This document shows, piece after piece, positions 1-6,596 of a DNA stretch of 12,390 nt. The notes beneath the pieces are model-generated. The model was not told the origin of the DNA. It was given only the letters and a program-made list of their open reading frames with translations, and searched no databases. How positions within the stretch are numbered: the first letter of the stretch is position 1; each line of letters opens with the position of its first letter. The stretch is taken from contig CAZRAX010000016.1 in NCBI GenBank assembly GCA_964598245.1, forward strand, positions 1 to 12,390, in the 5' to 3' direction. This stretch comes from JAACPR01 sp964598245. GTDB taxonomy: Bacteria; Patescibacteriota; Minisyncoccia; Phycocordibacterales; JAACPR01. Both the position numbers and the translations under genes were made by a program.

Positions 1-44
1 TGCCTTCCAAGCAGAGGACGGGGGTTCGATTCCCCCCACCCGCA
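1..44 (+). tRNA. tRNA-Gly (anticodon UCC), 3' part only
   Basis: This is the 3' half of a tRNA cut by the window edge. A 7-nt anticodon loop CTTCCAA (4-10) reads anticodon TCC at 6-8, which decodes GGA/GGG glycine codons. A 5-bp T stem of G and C (20-24 with 32-36) encloses the T loop TTCGATT (25-31). The acceptor 3' strand CACCCGC (37-43) is followed by discriminator A44. CCA is not encoded, so the 3' end must be added by nucleotidyltransferase. The D arm and 5' acceptor strand lie outside the window. Confidence 0.93.
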
Positions 45-52
45 CATAAAAT

Positions 53-85
53 AAAAAACCACCCTTATTGGAGAGTGGTTTTTTT
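53..85. terminator. Rho-independent terminator shared by the tRNA and hup
   Basis: A-rich sequence, then CCAC (59-62), pairs with GTGG (75-78) followed by a run of seven T. Flanking A and T tracts extend the stem, and two further pairs can form inside it after a C·A mismatch. The A tract on one side and the T tract on the other allow termination in both directions. This suits its place between a plus-strand tRNA and the converging hup gene, whose stop is at 102-104. Confidence 0.85.
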
Positions 86-101
86 ATAAAGTTAGTAATT
101 C

Positions 102-374
102 CTATTTTACAGCTTCTTTAAGCGCTTTAGCTGCTCTAAATTTAGGAACTCTCATTGCTGGAACTTGAATAGCTTCTCCAGTTTTTGGATTTCTAGCTGT
201 TCTAGCTGCTCTTTCTTTGGCACTGAAAATACCAAATCCGGCGATTGAAACTTCTTCATCTGACTTGATTGTGTCAGTTACTGTGTTGAAGATACCATCA
301 ACCACTTCTTCAGCTTGAACCTTTGTTCCACCTAACATTTCGTGAACTTTTTCTACAAGATTTGCTTTGTTCAT
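102..374 (-). CDS. hup: DNA-binding protein HU
   Basis: This 90-residue histone-like protein forms dimers that bend and compact DNA in the nucleoid. It starts MNKANLVEKV, the usual HU N-terminus, and carries the family signature GFGIFSAKERAARTARNP followed by KTGE, the conserved arm region. The C-terminal PKFRAAKALKEAV helix is also typical, and the length matches the family. I chose the ATG at 374-372; an in-frame TTG at 395 would add seven residues that HU proteins do not have. There is no Shine-Dalgarno sequence before either start. A strong hairpin sits 11 nt upstream of the ATG, and a good sigma70-type promoter lies at 469-497, giving a leader of roughly 88 nt. HU versus IHF subunit cannot be fully separated by eye, but HU fits better. 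Confidence 0.96.
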   Translation of the reverse strand: MNKANLVEKVHEMLGGTKVQAEEVVDGIFNTVTDTIKSDEEVSIAGFGIFSAKERAARTARNPKTGEAIQVPAMRVPKFRAAKALKEAVK

Positions 375-385
375 ATTTTTAATTA

Positions 386-414
386 GACGATTCAACGTGC
401 TGGGTTGATTCGTC
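386..414 (-). promoter_or_regulatory. Hairpin in the hup mRNA leader
   Basis: On the plus strand GACGATTCAAC (386-396) and GTTGATTCGTC (404-414) are inverted copies with a single mismatch, around a 7-nt loop. In the hup mRNA this folds into an 11-bp stem ending 11 nt before the ATG. No T tract follows, so it is not an intrinsic terminator. It may control ribosome access or mRNA stability. The loop contains AGCAC, which could also pair with GTGCT near the 5' end of the leader. The structure is visible; the regulatory role is inference. Confidence 0.6.
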
Positions 415-468
415 GGTTAACCTTATAAGTTTGCACGTGCTTGAAACGACATTAATAGCACAAATATC

Positions 469-497
469 ATTATATAAAAGGCTCTTTCAGGATGCAA
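469..497 (-). promoter_or_regulatory. Promoter of hup
   Basis: Read on the minus strand, TTGCAT (497-492) is followed after exactly 17 nt by a perfect TATAAT (474-469). Transcription would start near 462, leaving a structured leader of about 88 nt before the hup ATG. This is one of the best -35/-10 pairs in the window. Confidence 0.75.
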
Positions 498-535
498 GGA
501 TTTTGTTCGGCATAGCGACTATATTTTTATAAGGA

Positions 536-563
536 TTTTCTTTTTAAATAATAAGTGTATAAT
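536..563 (+). promoter_or_regulatory. Promoter of the coiled-coil protein gene
   Basis: A perfect -10 TATAAT lies at 558-563. The best -35 match, TTTTCT at 536-541 with a 16-nt spacer, is weak. Transcription would start near 570, leaving only about nine nucleotides before the ATG at 579. No ribosome binding site is present, so the mRNA would be nearly leaderless. Confidence 0.55.
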
Positions 564-578
564 TCATTATATATCATT

Positions 579-2009
579 ATGGCAATAGAATCTTATAAAA
601 ATATTTCAAATCAAGAAGAAAATGCCAAAATTCAATCTGCATTAGAAGGCTCAACTGACGGTGTTTATGTTGAAGATGAAGAAGATTTAGATATTAAAAA
701 ATCAGTACCAGAAACAGAATTAAAAAATTCAGAAATAGAGCCAAATATAGAAAAAAAGGCTGAAAAAAAACCTTCAGAACTAAAAAGTCAGTTAGAAATT
801 GCTATGGAGAAATCTGATGCTTTGTTGGAAAGTGAGAAGCCCATAGAGGTTGTTGAAAAAAAACAGACACCAGAGGAATCGGAATCATCAAAAAATACTG
901 AAGAAATTACTTCTGATTCCTTAGAAAAGGAAAAAGTAGAAGAGCCCAATGAATCCAATGAAAAAGAAGAAAAACCAGATTTTAGTGAGCAAATTGCTAA
1001 TTCTAAAAGCACGGAAGAATTGTATCAAGCGATAGTAGATAAAGGGGAAATTGTTAGTAGTAAAAAAAATTATGAAGCAGAAGAACTGAAATTAATGATT
1101 AGAGAAATTATTTCTGGTGAAAGATCATTAAGTTATATGCCAAGAGTCAATGGGATTAGAGAAAAAGTTAGAGAGATAAGAGAGCAAGAAAGAGAAAAAG
1201 AAAGAAAAGAAGGATTAAATAAAATTGTAAAAGAATTTGAAGAAAAAAATGAAGAATCAGAAAATAAACCAGATATAAAATTTGAAAAAGTTTCAAATCT
1301 AGGTTTAAAAATTTGGCATAAGTGGGAAATGTTGATTAATTTATCTGGTGAAAAAAATTTAATTAAAAAAATAAATAAAAAAATTGAAAATCTTGAAGCT
1401 GAAAAAGATTCAATATCATTAACACTAGATGAAAAAAGAAAACAATTAGAAAGCGAAGAGAAAAATTATAAAGATGCTATAGAAGGAATTACAGATCCAT
1501 CTTTATTAAATTCTTTTGAAAAGGTTTATAAAGAAAAAACTGATAAAATTAATGAAGAAATCTCTGCTCTTGAGAAAGAAAAAGACTCATTGGAAAAAGA
1601 AATTTTATATAATAAAGATAAAATTAAAGATTCAGAAAAAAATATTGAAGAAATTGAGAAAAAGTATACTGATAAAATTGATTCAAAAATTGATTCAATT
1701 AAAAAGAAGTATGATTATCCAGAAATTTTAGATAGTTTAAACAAAAATAGAGAAAGATTAATTAGGTTTACAGAATTTCTAGAAAAAACTGATAACATAA
1801 TCAGCCAAATAGAAAAAGCTTTAGAAAATAAAAAACTTTTATATGAAGAAGATGTAAAAAAAATAGAAGATAGATTAAAAAACTTAAAAAATAAAAGAAA
1901 AACAATTTTGAATGGTATTAAAAAAGTTACCAAATTTATTAGAAAAGATAGTAGAGATTCAATATATGTTGAAAATAAAATATCAAAATTAGAAGCACTT
2001 AAACCATAA
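579..2009 (+). CDS. Hypothetical coiled-coil protein, Parcubacteria type
   Basis: Function unknown. The protein has 476 residues, very rich in Lys, Glu, Ile and Ser, with no signal peptide or membrane segment, so it is probably cytoplasmic. Residues 1-140 are acidic and low complexity, probably disordered. Residues about 143-201 (STEELYQAIVDKGEI to NGIREKVREI) look like a small folded helical module. It resembles, from memory, a module recurrent in Parcubacteria hypothetical proteins with the pattern ELY-A-GGI-GS-Y--EEL---I--I--GE---Y--R--GIR-KV. Residues about 255-476 are a long, interrupted coiled coil. The ATG at 579 was preferred to an upstream in-frame GTG at 555, because that GTG overlaps the -10 element. 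The next gene follows seven nucleotides after the stop, so the two are probably cotranscribed. A cytoskeletal or scaffold role would fit the shape but is speculation. Confidence 0.85.
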   Translation: MAIESYKNISNQEENAKIQSALEGSTDGVYVEDEEDLDIKKSVPETELKNSEIEPNIEKKAEKKPSELKSQLEIAMEKSDALLESEKPIEVVEKKQTPEESESSKNTEEITSDSLEKEKVEEPNESNEKEEKPDFSEQIANSKSTEELYQAIVDKGEIVSSKKNYEAEELKLMIREIISGERSLSYMPRVNGIREKVREIREQEREKERKEGLNKIVKEFEEKNEESENKPDIKFEKVSNLGLKIWHKWEMLINLSGEKNLIKKINKKIENLEAEKDSISLTLDEKRKQLESEEKNYKDAIEGITDPSLLNSFEKVYKEKTDKINEEISALEKEKDSLEKEILYNKDKIKDSEKNIEEIEKKYTDKIDSKIDSIKKKYDYPEILDSLNKNRERLIRFTEFLEKTDNIISQIEKALENKKLLYEEDVKKIEDRLKNLKNKRKTILNGIKKVTKFIRKDSRDSIYVENKISKLEALKP

Positions 2010-2016
2010 TAAAAAA

Positions 2017-2220
2017 ATGAATACAAATGATGATTTACTTAAAAAAATAGATGAGTTAGAAAAAGAAATGGACAAGGTTGAAGATGAGATTTTAGATTTA
2101 CCAGAAGATAGTCATAGCAGATTTTCTGAAAATGAGGATAGACAAGATGACCAAGAATTTGAAGAAATAAAACAACAATTAGATACAGATTTGAATCAAC
2201 AAATTGCTGACATAATTTAG
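2017..2220 (+). CDS. Small acidic hypothetical protein
   Basis: This 67-residue protein is not recognised. It is acidic (DDLLKKIDELEKEMDKVEDE), with a heptad-like N-terminal helix (residues about 5-29), a polar linker and a second helix (about 47-67). It has no signal peptide or membrane segment. Its ATG lies seven nucleotides after the stop of the large coiled-coil gene, and its lysine- and glutamate-rich composition matches that gene, so the two likely form one transcription unit and may interact. Its TAG stop ends one nucleotide before the rny stop on the opposite strand, leaving no room for a terminator between them. Confidence 0.75.
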   Translation: MNTNDDLLKKIDELEKEMDKVEDEILDLPEDSHSRFSENEDRQDDQEFEEIKQQLDTDLNQQIADII

Positions 2221-2221
2221 T

Positions 2222-3751
2222 TTATCGAGCATAATCAATCACTCTATTTTCTCTGATAACAGTTATTTTAATTTCACCTGGGTAATTTAATTCGCTTTCT
2301 ATTTTCTGAGCAATTTCTCTAGCTATTTTTTTAACTTTAAAATCATTGATTTGATCTGCTTTAACAAAAACTCTAATCTCACGACCAGCTTGTAGGGCAT
2401 AAGCCTTTTCAATCCCTTCAAAAGAGTTTGTGATTGCTTCAAGTTCTTCTAATCTCTTTAAATAATTCTCTACAGAATCATTTCTTGCTCCAGGTCTACC
2501 ACCAGAAATTGCATCAGCCACATAAACAATAACAGATTCGGGTGTTTCGAAAGGATATTCTTCGTGGTGAGATTGCATTGCTTTGATGATTTTTTCATCT
2601 GCATTAAATTTTTGTAGTATTCTGCGTCCAATTTCAACATGTGAGCCACTAAACTCGTGATCGACTGCTTTACCGATATCATGTAATAATGCTCCAGCTT
2701 TGGCAATTTTAACATCAGCACCAATTTCTTCGGCGATTATACTTGCTAGATGAGTCATTTCAATTGAATGCTTTAAAACATTTTGTCCATAACTAGTTCT
2801 AAAGTGAAGGCGCCCCAAAATGAGTAAAATTCTTGGATCAAGATTAAAAACGCCACATTCAAAAGCGGCTTGCTCTCCTTTCTCTTTTATTATTTGGTTA
2901 ATATTTTCTTTTGCTTTTTTTACTTCTTCTTCAATTTTCACCGGTTGGATTCTTCCATCTTTTATCAAATTTTCTAAAGCCATTTTGGCGATCTCTCTTC
3001 TAACAGGATCAAAAGCTGATATTGTAATCATTCCAGGGTTATCATCAATAATCAATTCAACCCCGGTTTCTCTTTCAAAGGTTTTTATATTGCGACCTTC
3101 TTTTCCAATAATTTTTCCCTTAACTTCTTCTTTTTCAATATTTATATTTGTTGTAAAAATATCTGATGAAACAGAAGTTCCAACTCTTTGAATTGCATTA
3201 ACTAAAATTTCTCTTGCTCTTTTTTCAAAATTTTCTTTATTTGAAATTTCTAGTTTTTGTAATCTAACATTTAAATCTTCCTTTTCTTTTTCTTCGATTT
3301 GCTCCAAGAGTTCATTTTTTGCTTCTTCTTGTGACAAACTAGTAATATTTTGAAGTTCTTGAGTTTTATCTTCAATTAATTTTTTTAAAAATTCTTCTCT
3401 TTTTTCAATCTCTTCTTTATTTTTCTTTAACTCTTCAGATTCTTCGTCTATGTCTGTTTGTCTTTTGTCTAACAATTCTTCTTTTGCAATTAATCGGTCC
3501 TCAGTCTTTTGAATTCGATCCTCTTCTTTTTTAATTTCTTCTTTTGATTCTTTTAAAATTTGTTGAGAATTCTTTTCTGCTTCTAGTGTAATTTTTTCCG
3601 CTTTCTCTCTGGCCTCTAGCAGCATCTCTTTAATCTGCAATTCCATTGAACCCTTTTTCCCAAGTGCAACGATAAATCTCAAAAACCAACCAACAGCTAT
3701 ACCCAGTAAACCAGCAGCTGAAGCAATCAACAGCACAATTAATAATTCCAT
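2222..3751 (-). CDS. rny: Ribonuclease Y
   Basis: RNase Y is a membrane-anchored endoribonuclease that starts mRNA decay in bacteria lacking RNase E. All expected parts are present in 509 residues. There is an N-terminal membrane helix (residues about 2-30), then a long charged coiled coil (about 35-180). A KH RNA-binding domain follows (about 205-265) with GKIIGKEGRN, where GKEG at 216-219 is the GxxG loop. An HD phosphohydrolase domain comes next (about 325-420) with H328, the catalytic pair H357-D358 in ALLHDIGKA, and D413 in VADAISGGRPGAR. The C-terminal segment ending in NRVIDYAR is typical. Length is normal for the family. The ATG at 3751 is the only start that keeps the membrane anchor. 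It lies 172 nt downstream of clpP on the same strand, so it may have its own promoter or share clpP readthrough. No Shine-Dalgarno is visible. Confidence 0.97.
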   Translation of the reverse strand: MELLIVLLIASAAGLLGIAVGWFLRFIVALGKKGSMELQIKEMLLEAREKAEKITLEAEKNSQQILKESKEEIKKEEDRIQKTEDRLIAKEELLDKRQTDIDEESEELKKNKEEIEKREEFLKKLIEDKTQELQNITSLSQEEAKNELLEQIEEKEKEDLNVRLQKLEISNKENFEKRAREILVNAIQRVGTSVSSDIFTTNINIEKEEVKGKIIGKEGRNIKTFERETGVELIIDDNPGMITISAFDPVRREIAKMALENLIKDGRIQPVKIEEEVKKAKENINQIIKEKGEQAAFECGVFNLDPRILLILGRLHFRTSYGQNVLKHSIEMTHLASIIAEEIGADVKIAKAGALLHDIGKAVDHEFSGSHVEIGRRILQKFNADEKIIKAMQSHHEEYPFETPESVIVYVADAISGGRPGARNDSVENYLKRLEELEAITNSFEGIEKAYALQAGREIRVFVKADQINDFKVKKIAREIAQKIESELNYPGEIKITVIRENRVIDYAR

Positions 3752-3923
3752 ATTTTTTTAAACCACTTTTTATATCCGGTAAGTTTTTTCGGAAAATTCT
3801 TTCAGACTGAAATATTGTGTCGTTCTAATTTTTAGATAAACAGAAAAGATTTTCAAAGTGAATCAATTTAAATTTCTAACACTCTTATCTTATTCTTTTT
3901 TCAGACTTTTTCAAGTAAAGTTT
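3752..3923 (-). promoter_or_regulatory. clpP-rny intergenic region with a small palindrome
   Basis: This 172-nt spacer should hold the rny promoter. The clearest structural element is a perfect 13-bp palindrome at 3800-3812, with arms TTTCAG and CTGAAA around a central A. Possible -10 elements on the minus strand are TATAAA about 20 nt before the rny ATG (no good -35), or TAAAAA 16 nt downstream of a TTGAAA. Neither is convincing. I see no clear terminator for clpP here. Confidence 0.3.
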
Positions 3924-4496
3924 TTAGGAGATGACTTTGTCGACTAATCCGTATTTTTTTGCTTCTTCAGCTGACATGAAATAATCACGGTCAATATCTT
4001 TTTCAACTTTCTCTTCCTTGTTGCCAGTATTTTTTGCCATCATCTTAATTAAACTTTTTTTAGTTTTTAAAAGATATTCTGCGCGAATAGCAATATCAGA
4101 AGCTTGACCTTCTGCGCCACCAAGAGGTTGGTGAATCATAATTTCTGCATTTGGTAATGCAAATCTTTTTCCTTTGGTTCCAGCAGATAAAATCCAGGCA
4201 CCACCAGATGCTGCTAATCCAACACAAACAGTTGAGACATTGTTTTTAATATGATTAATAGTATCAATCATTGCTAATGTTGCACTTACGGATCCTCCGG
4301 GTGAATTAATGTAAAGCTGGATTTCTTTTTTGGGATCTTCGGATTGCAAAAATAAAAGTTGTGCGATTATTAAGTTTGCAGTTTCATCAGTAATTGGTCC
4401 ACCAAGAAAAATAATATTTTCTTTTAGTAATCTTGAATAAATATCGTAGGCTCTTTCGCCAAATTGACTTTTGTCTATAACAGTTGGGATTATCAT
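3924..4496 (-). CDS. clpP: ATP-dependent Clp protease proteolytic subunit
   Basis: ClpP is the serine peptidase chamber that degrades proteins fed by ClpX-type or ClpA/C-type unfoldases in the cytoplasm. From the ATG at 4496 the protein has 190 residues. The triad is intact: S97 in GLAASGG, H122 in MIHQPLGG and D171 in DRDYFMSAEEA, at the same positions as in mature E. coli ClpP. INSPGGSV and ALPNAEIMIHQP are further family hallmarks. The residue after the nucleophile is Gly rather than the usual Met (ASGGAW instead of ASMGAF), a variation near the active site. A TTG start at 4541 would add 15 residues, but it lies inside the inverted repeat and upstream of the inferred transcription start, so I rejected it. 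No propeptide is evident. No Clp ATPase lies in the window. Confidence 0.96.
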   Translation of the reverse strand: MIIPTVIDKSQFGERAYDIYSRLLKENIIFLGGPITDETANLIIAQLLFLQSEDPKKEIQLYINSPGGSVSATLAMIDTINHIKNNVSTVCVGLAASGGAWILSAGTKGKRFALPNAEIMIHQPLGGAEGQASDIAIRAEYLLKTKKSLIKMMAKNTGNKEEKVEKDIDRDYFMSAEEAKKYGLVDKVIS

Positions 4497-4521
4497 AATT
4501 TTATAATTTTTTTTAAATTTG

Positions 4522-4550
4522 ATTAAAGTTTGAATAAACAAACTTTACAA
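4522..4550 (-). promoter_or_regulatory. Promoter of clpP
   Basis: On the minus strand TTGTAA (4550-4545) is followed after 17 nt by TTTAAT (4527-4522). This predicts a start near 4515 and a leader of roughly 20 nt before the ATG at 4496. The spacer is almost entirely filled by the inverted repeat listed separately. Confidence 0.5.
4524..4547. promoter_or_regulatory. Inverted repeat overlapping the clpP promoter, possible operator
   Basis: TAAAGTTTG (4524-4532) and CAAACTTTA (4539-4547) are perfect 9-bp inverted copies separated by six bases. The repeat spans from the -10 to the -35 of the inferred clpP promoter in the clpP/rsmE divergent intergenic region. It matches neither the CIRCE element of HrcA nor the CtsR heptad repeat as I know them. 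An operator is a reasonable inference, but the AT content makes chance symmetry more likely than usual. Confidence 0.45.
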
Positions 4551-4584
4551 AAAGCTTGGCAATAAATCAACTTGGTGTAAGGTA

Positions 4585-4611
4585 TAGACATTATTATTAT
4601 TGTTTTATAAA
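4585..4611 (+). promoter_or_regulatory. Possible promoter of rsmE
   Basis: TAGACA (4585-4590) and TATAAA (4606-4611) are separated by 15 nt, a short spacer. Transcription would begin at or within a few bases of the ATG at 4616, giving a leaderless mRNA. The -10 is believable; the -35 is weak. Confidence 0.35.
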
Positions 4612-4615
4612 TGAT

Positions 4616-5341
4616 ATGAAAACTTCAAATAAAGTGCCAAGGTTTTTCATAAATCAGCCAATTAAAGAATCAGATCAAGAGATATCTATCTCCGATTTTG
4701 ATATAAATCATCAAATTCGTGATGTTTTACGGTTGAAAAAGGGAGATAAAATTATTCTATTAGACGGCTTAGGTAAAGCGTTTTTTGGAAAAGTTAAAAT
4801 TTTTCTAAAGAAAAACTCAATTTTTTCTAAAGAAAAACTAAAATCTATATCAACAGGTTATCAACAGTCTGTGAAACTATCTCCAGCAGTCCTTAAAAAA
4901 GATAAATTTGAGTATTTAATTCAAAAATGTACAGAAATTGGGGTTGAATCATTTCATCCAATTATCTCTGAAAGAACAGAGAAAACAAATTTAAATTTTG
5001 AAAGATTAAATAAAATTGCCAAAGAGGCATCAGAACAATCAGAAAGATATTTTTTACCAAAAATTAATTTAATTAAAACTCTTGAAGAATTTTTGATTGA
5101 AAATCAAAAAGAAAAAAATATTTTTGCTTTACAATTCAATTCAAAAAAAATAAAAATTTCTGATTTTAAAAAAAAGAAAGAATCGGTAATTTTTTTGATT
5201 GGTCCAGAGGGCGGGTGGGGAGAAAAAGATTTAAAACTTTTTGAAAAATATAAAGTCGAAAAAATTTCACTTGGCGAACAAATTTTGCGTGCCGAAACAG
5301 CTTCAATTTCTGTTGCGAGTTTAATATTATTGGGAGAATAA
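4616..5341 (+). CDS. rsmE: 16S rRNA (uracil-1498-N3)-methyltransferase RsmE
   Basis: RsmE uses S-adenosylmethionine to methylate N3 of U1498 in 16S rRNA of the small subunit. From the ATG at 4616 the protein has 241 residues, normal for the family, and begins with KVPRFFI, close to the family's PRFF start. The N-terminal PUA-like region (about 1-75) includes HQIRDVLRLKKGDKI and LLDG. The C-terminal SPOUT domain (about 85-241) has QKCTEIGVESFHPIISER, EASEQSERYFLPKI and the trefoil-knot cofactor motifs IGPEGGWGEKDL and SLGEQILRAETASI. A TTG at 4556 would add 20 residues unlike the family, so I rejected it. The gene is divergent from clpP and converges on tig across the 5361-5460 gap, so its terminator is not visible. 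Confidence 0.95.
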   Translation: MKTSNKVPRFFINQPIKESDQEISISDFDINHQIRDVLRLKKGDKIILLDGLGKAFFGKVKIFLKKNSIFSKEKLKSISTGYQQSVKLSPAVLKKDKFEYLIQKCTEIGVESFHPIISERTEKTNLNFERLNKIAKEASEQSERYFLPKINLIKTLEEFLIENQKEKNIFALQFNSKKIKISDFKKKKESVIFLIGPEGGWGEKDLKLFEKYKVEKISLGEQILRAETASISVASLILLGE

Positions 5342-5360
5342 TTTTAATTAAAAAATTTTT

Positions 5361-5460
5361 NNNNNNNNNNNNNNNNNNNNNNNNNNNNNNNNNNNNNNNN
5401 NNNNNNNNNNNNNNNNNNNNNNNNNNNNNNNNNNNNNNNNNNNNNNNNNNNNNNNNNNNN
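5361..5460. other. Scaffold gap of 100 N
   Basis: Exactly 100 N, the conventional placeholder for a gap of unknown length. It hides the C-terminus of trigger factor and whatever lies between the converging rsmE and tig. The flanks are A/T homopolymer-rich, which may explain the assembly break. An apparent frame crossing the gap into rsmE antisense is an artefact. Confidence 0.97.
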
Positions 5461-6515
5461 TTTAAGTTTTCTAAAAATTCAAAAACTTTTTCATTAGTTA
5501 GTCCGTGAGTAATATAAATTTTTGCTTGATCCTCATTAATTTCTTTGTGATGTTCTTTGATGTGCTCGAGCTCTTTTTTAATTCTTTCTTGATCTGGTTT
5601 GATATTTTCTGCTTTGGCAATTTTTGGTAAAAGCATATCCGTTTTAACTCTTTTGATTGCATCAGTACGCCAATCTTTTTTCAACTCTTCTTCCGTTTTT
5701 TTAATTTGACTTAGGTATTCATTAAAATCAATTTTCATATTTTCAATTTGAGCTCGAAAATTTTGTAGCATTCTTTCAACTTCTTCGTCAATCAAAATAT
5801 CTGGAATTTCAATTTTTGCTTCCTTTAGAATTTCTTCAATAATTTCTAATCTTCTTTTTTGTTGATTTTTCATTTTTTTATCTTTCAACATATTTTCTTT
5901 TAATTGTGTTTTGAAATCTTCAACATTTTTAAAATTTCCTAAGTTTTTTACAAATGCGTCATTAAATTCTGGCAATTTTTCCTTATCTTTGTCATCAACA
6001 CTTTCACCGGTAGTTTTTTTCTGAACATAGTCAGCTTCGGCTTTTTGTTTTCTGATGTAATCGATATATTCATCAATTTCTTTTTCAGTCACTTCGGTTT
6101 TTGCTAACGGTTTTACCTCTTTTGCAATTTTTTTATAATCTGGTAATTCAACTTTTGGCATTAAGGTAAAAATAGCTTTAAATTCTAGATCGTCGCTTGC
6201 GCTAATTTTAGTTATTTCAATTTTTGGGTTTGTAATTGCTTGGATTTTTTCTTCAGCAACAATTATGGGTAAAATTTCATTAAGAGCAATATAGGCTTGT
6301 TCTTGATGTATTGACATTTCTCCAACTTTCTCAATAACAATTTTCTCTGGTGCCATGCCCTTACGAAAACCCTTAACTTCTAAATCTTTTCCGGCTGATT
6401 TAACAGCTCTTTCTCTAAAAGAATTTAAAAAATCTTTTTCAACAATAACTGAAATTGTTAATTCTTTATTTTCTTCTTTTTTTTCTTTAATTGTGTAATT
6501 TTTTTGGTTTGACAT
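5461..6515 (-). CDS. tig: Trigger factor lacking the PPIase domain, C-terminus in the gap
   Basis: Trigger factor is the ribosome-bound chaperone that shields nascent chains at the exit tunnel. The visible 351 residues contain the N-terminal ribosome-binding domain (about 1-130) with the signature GFRKGMAPEKIV at 49-60. A connecting helix follows (KTEVTEKEIDEYIDYIRKQ, 139-157), then the helical C-terminal chaperone domain (about 181 onward, LPEFNDAFVKNLG, EIPDILIDEEVERML, DWRTDAIKRVK). The FKBP-type prolyl isomerase domain that normally lies between the connecting helix and LPEFNDAF (about 95 residues) is absent; only a polar linker of about 18 residues (164-181) replaces it. The frame runs into the N gap at VFEFLENL, probably close to the natural C-terminus. 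The ATG at 6515 has no Shine-Dalgarno. An intrinsic terminator separates it from the upstream gene pair. Confidence 0.93.
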
Positions 6516-6522
6516 TGTGCTG

Positions 6523-6551
6523 AGTCTAACTTATTTAGTTTTTTTTGTAAA
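6523..6551 (-). promoter_or_regulatory. Promoter of tig
   Basis: On the minus strand TTTACA (6551-6546) is followed after 17 nt by TAGACT (6528-6523). The transcript would start about seven nucleotides further, at or next to the ATG at 6515, so the mRNA would be leaderless. It lies directly downstream of the terminator of the preceding pair, so tig needs its own promoter. Confidence 0.45.
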
Positions 6552-6552
6552 C

Positions 6553-6582
6553 AAAAACCCCCGATTTTAATCGAGGGTTTTT
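6553..6582 (-). terminator. Rho-independent terminator after the membrane-protein gene
   Basis: AAAAACCCCCGATT (6553-6566) pairs with AATCGAGGGTTTTT (6569-6582), with one mismatch and a two-base loop. The tracts of A and T permit termination in both directions. It lies 15 nt after the stop of the 112-residue gene on the minus strand, so it ends that transcription unit before tig. Confidence 0.88.
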
Positions 6583-6596
6583 GATAATTAAAGTTT

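Noticed and set aside
375..395. TTG start adding seven residues to HU
   Set aside because: HU proteins begin MNKxxLV, matching the ATG at 374; the extra residues fall within the leader hairpin.
496..539. Direct repeat AAGGATTTT at 496-504 and 531-539
   Set aside because: Only nine bases in two copies without a pattern relative to promoters; expected by chance in this composition.
555..578. GTG start for the coiled-coil gene
   Set aside because: The codon overlaps the TATAAT element, so it would not be in the transcript.
2820..3191. Plus-strand frame opposite rny with hydrophobic residues
   Set aside because: It is the antisense of the conserved KH and coiled-coil region of RNase Y and has no start context or domain of its own.
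4497..4541. TTG start adding 15 residues to ClpP as a possible propeptide
   Set aside because: The codon lies in the inverted repeat between the promoter elements, so it would not be transcribed from that promoter, and the ATG at 4496 gives standard ClpP numbering.
4556..4615. TTG start for rsmE, 20 residues longer
   Set aside because: The extra residues do not resemble the family, and the ATG at 4616 places PRFF near the start as usual; the upstream bases contain the likely -10.
5166..5460. A continuous minus-strand frame extending trigger factor through the N gap into rsmE antisense
   Set aside because: The residues come from N and from the opposite strand of rsmE, whose plus-strand frame has clear RsmE motifs. 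The join is meaningless because the gap length is unknown.
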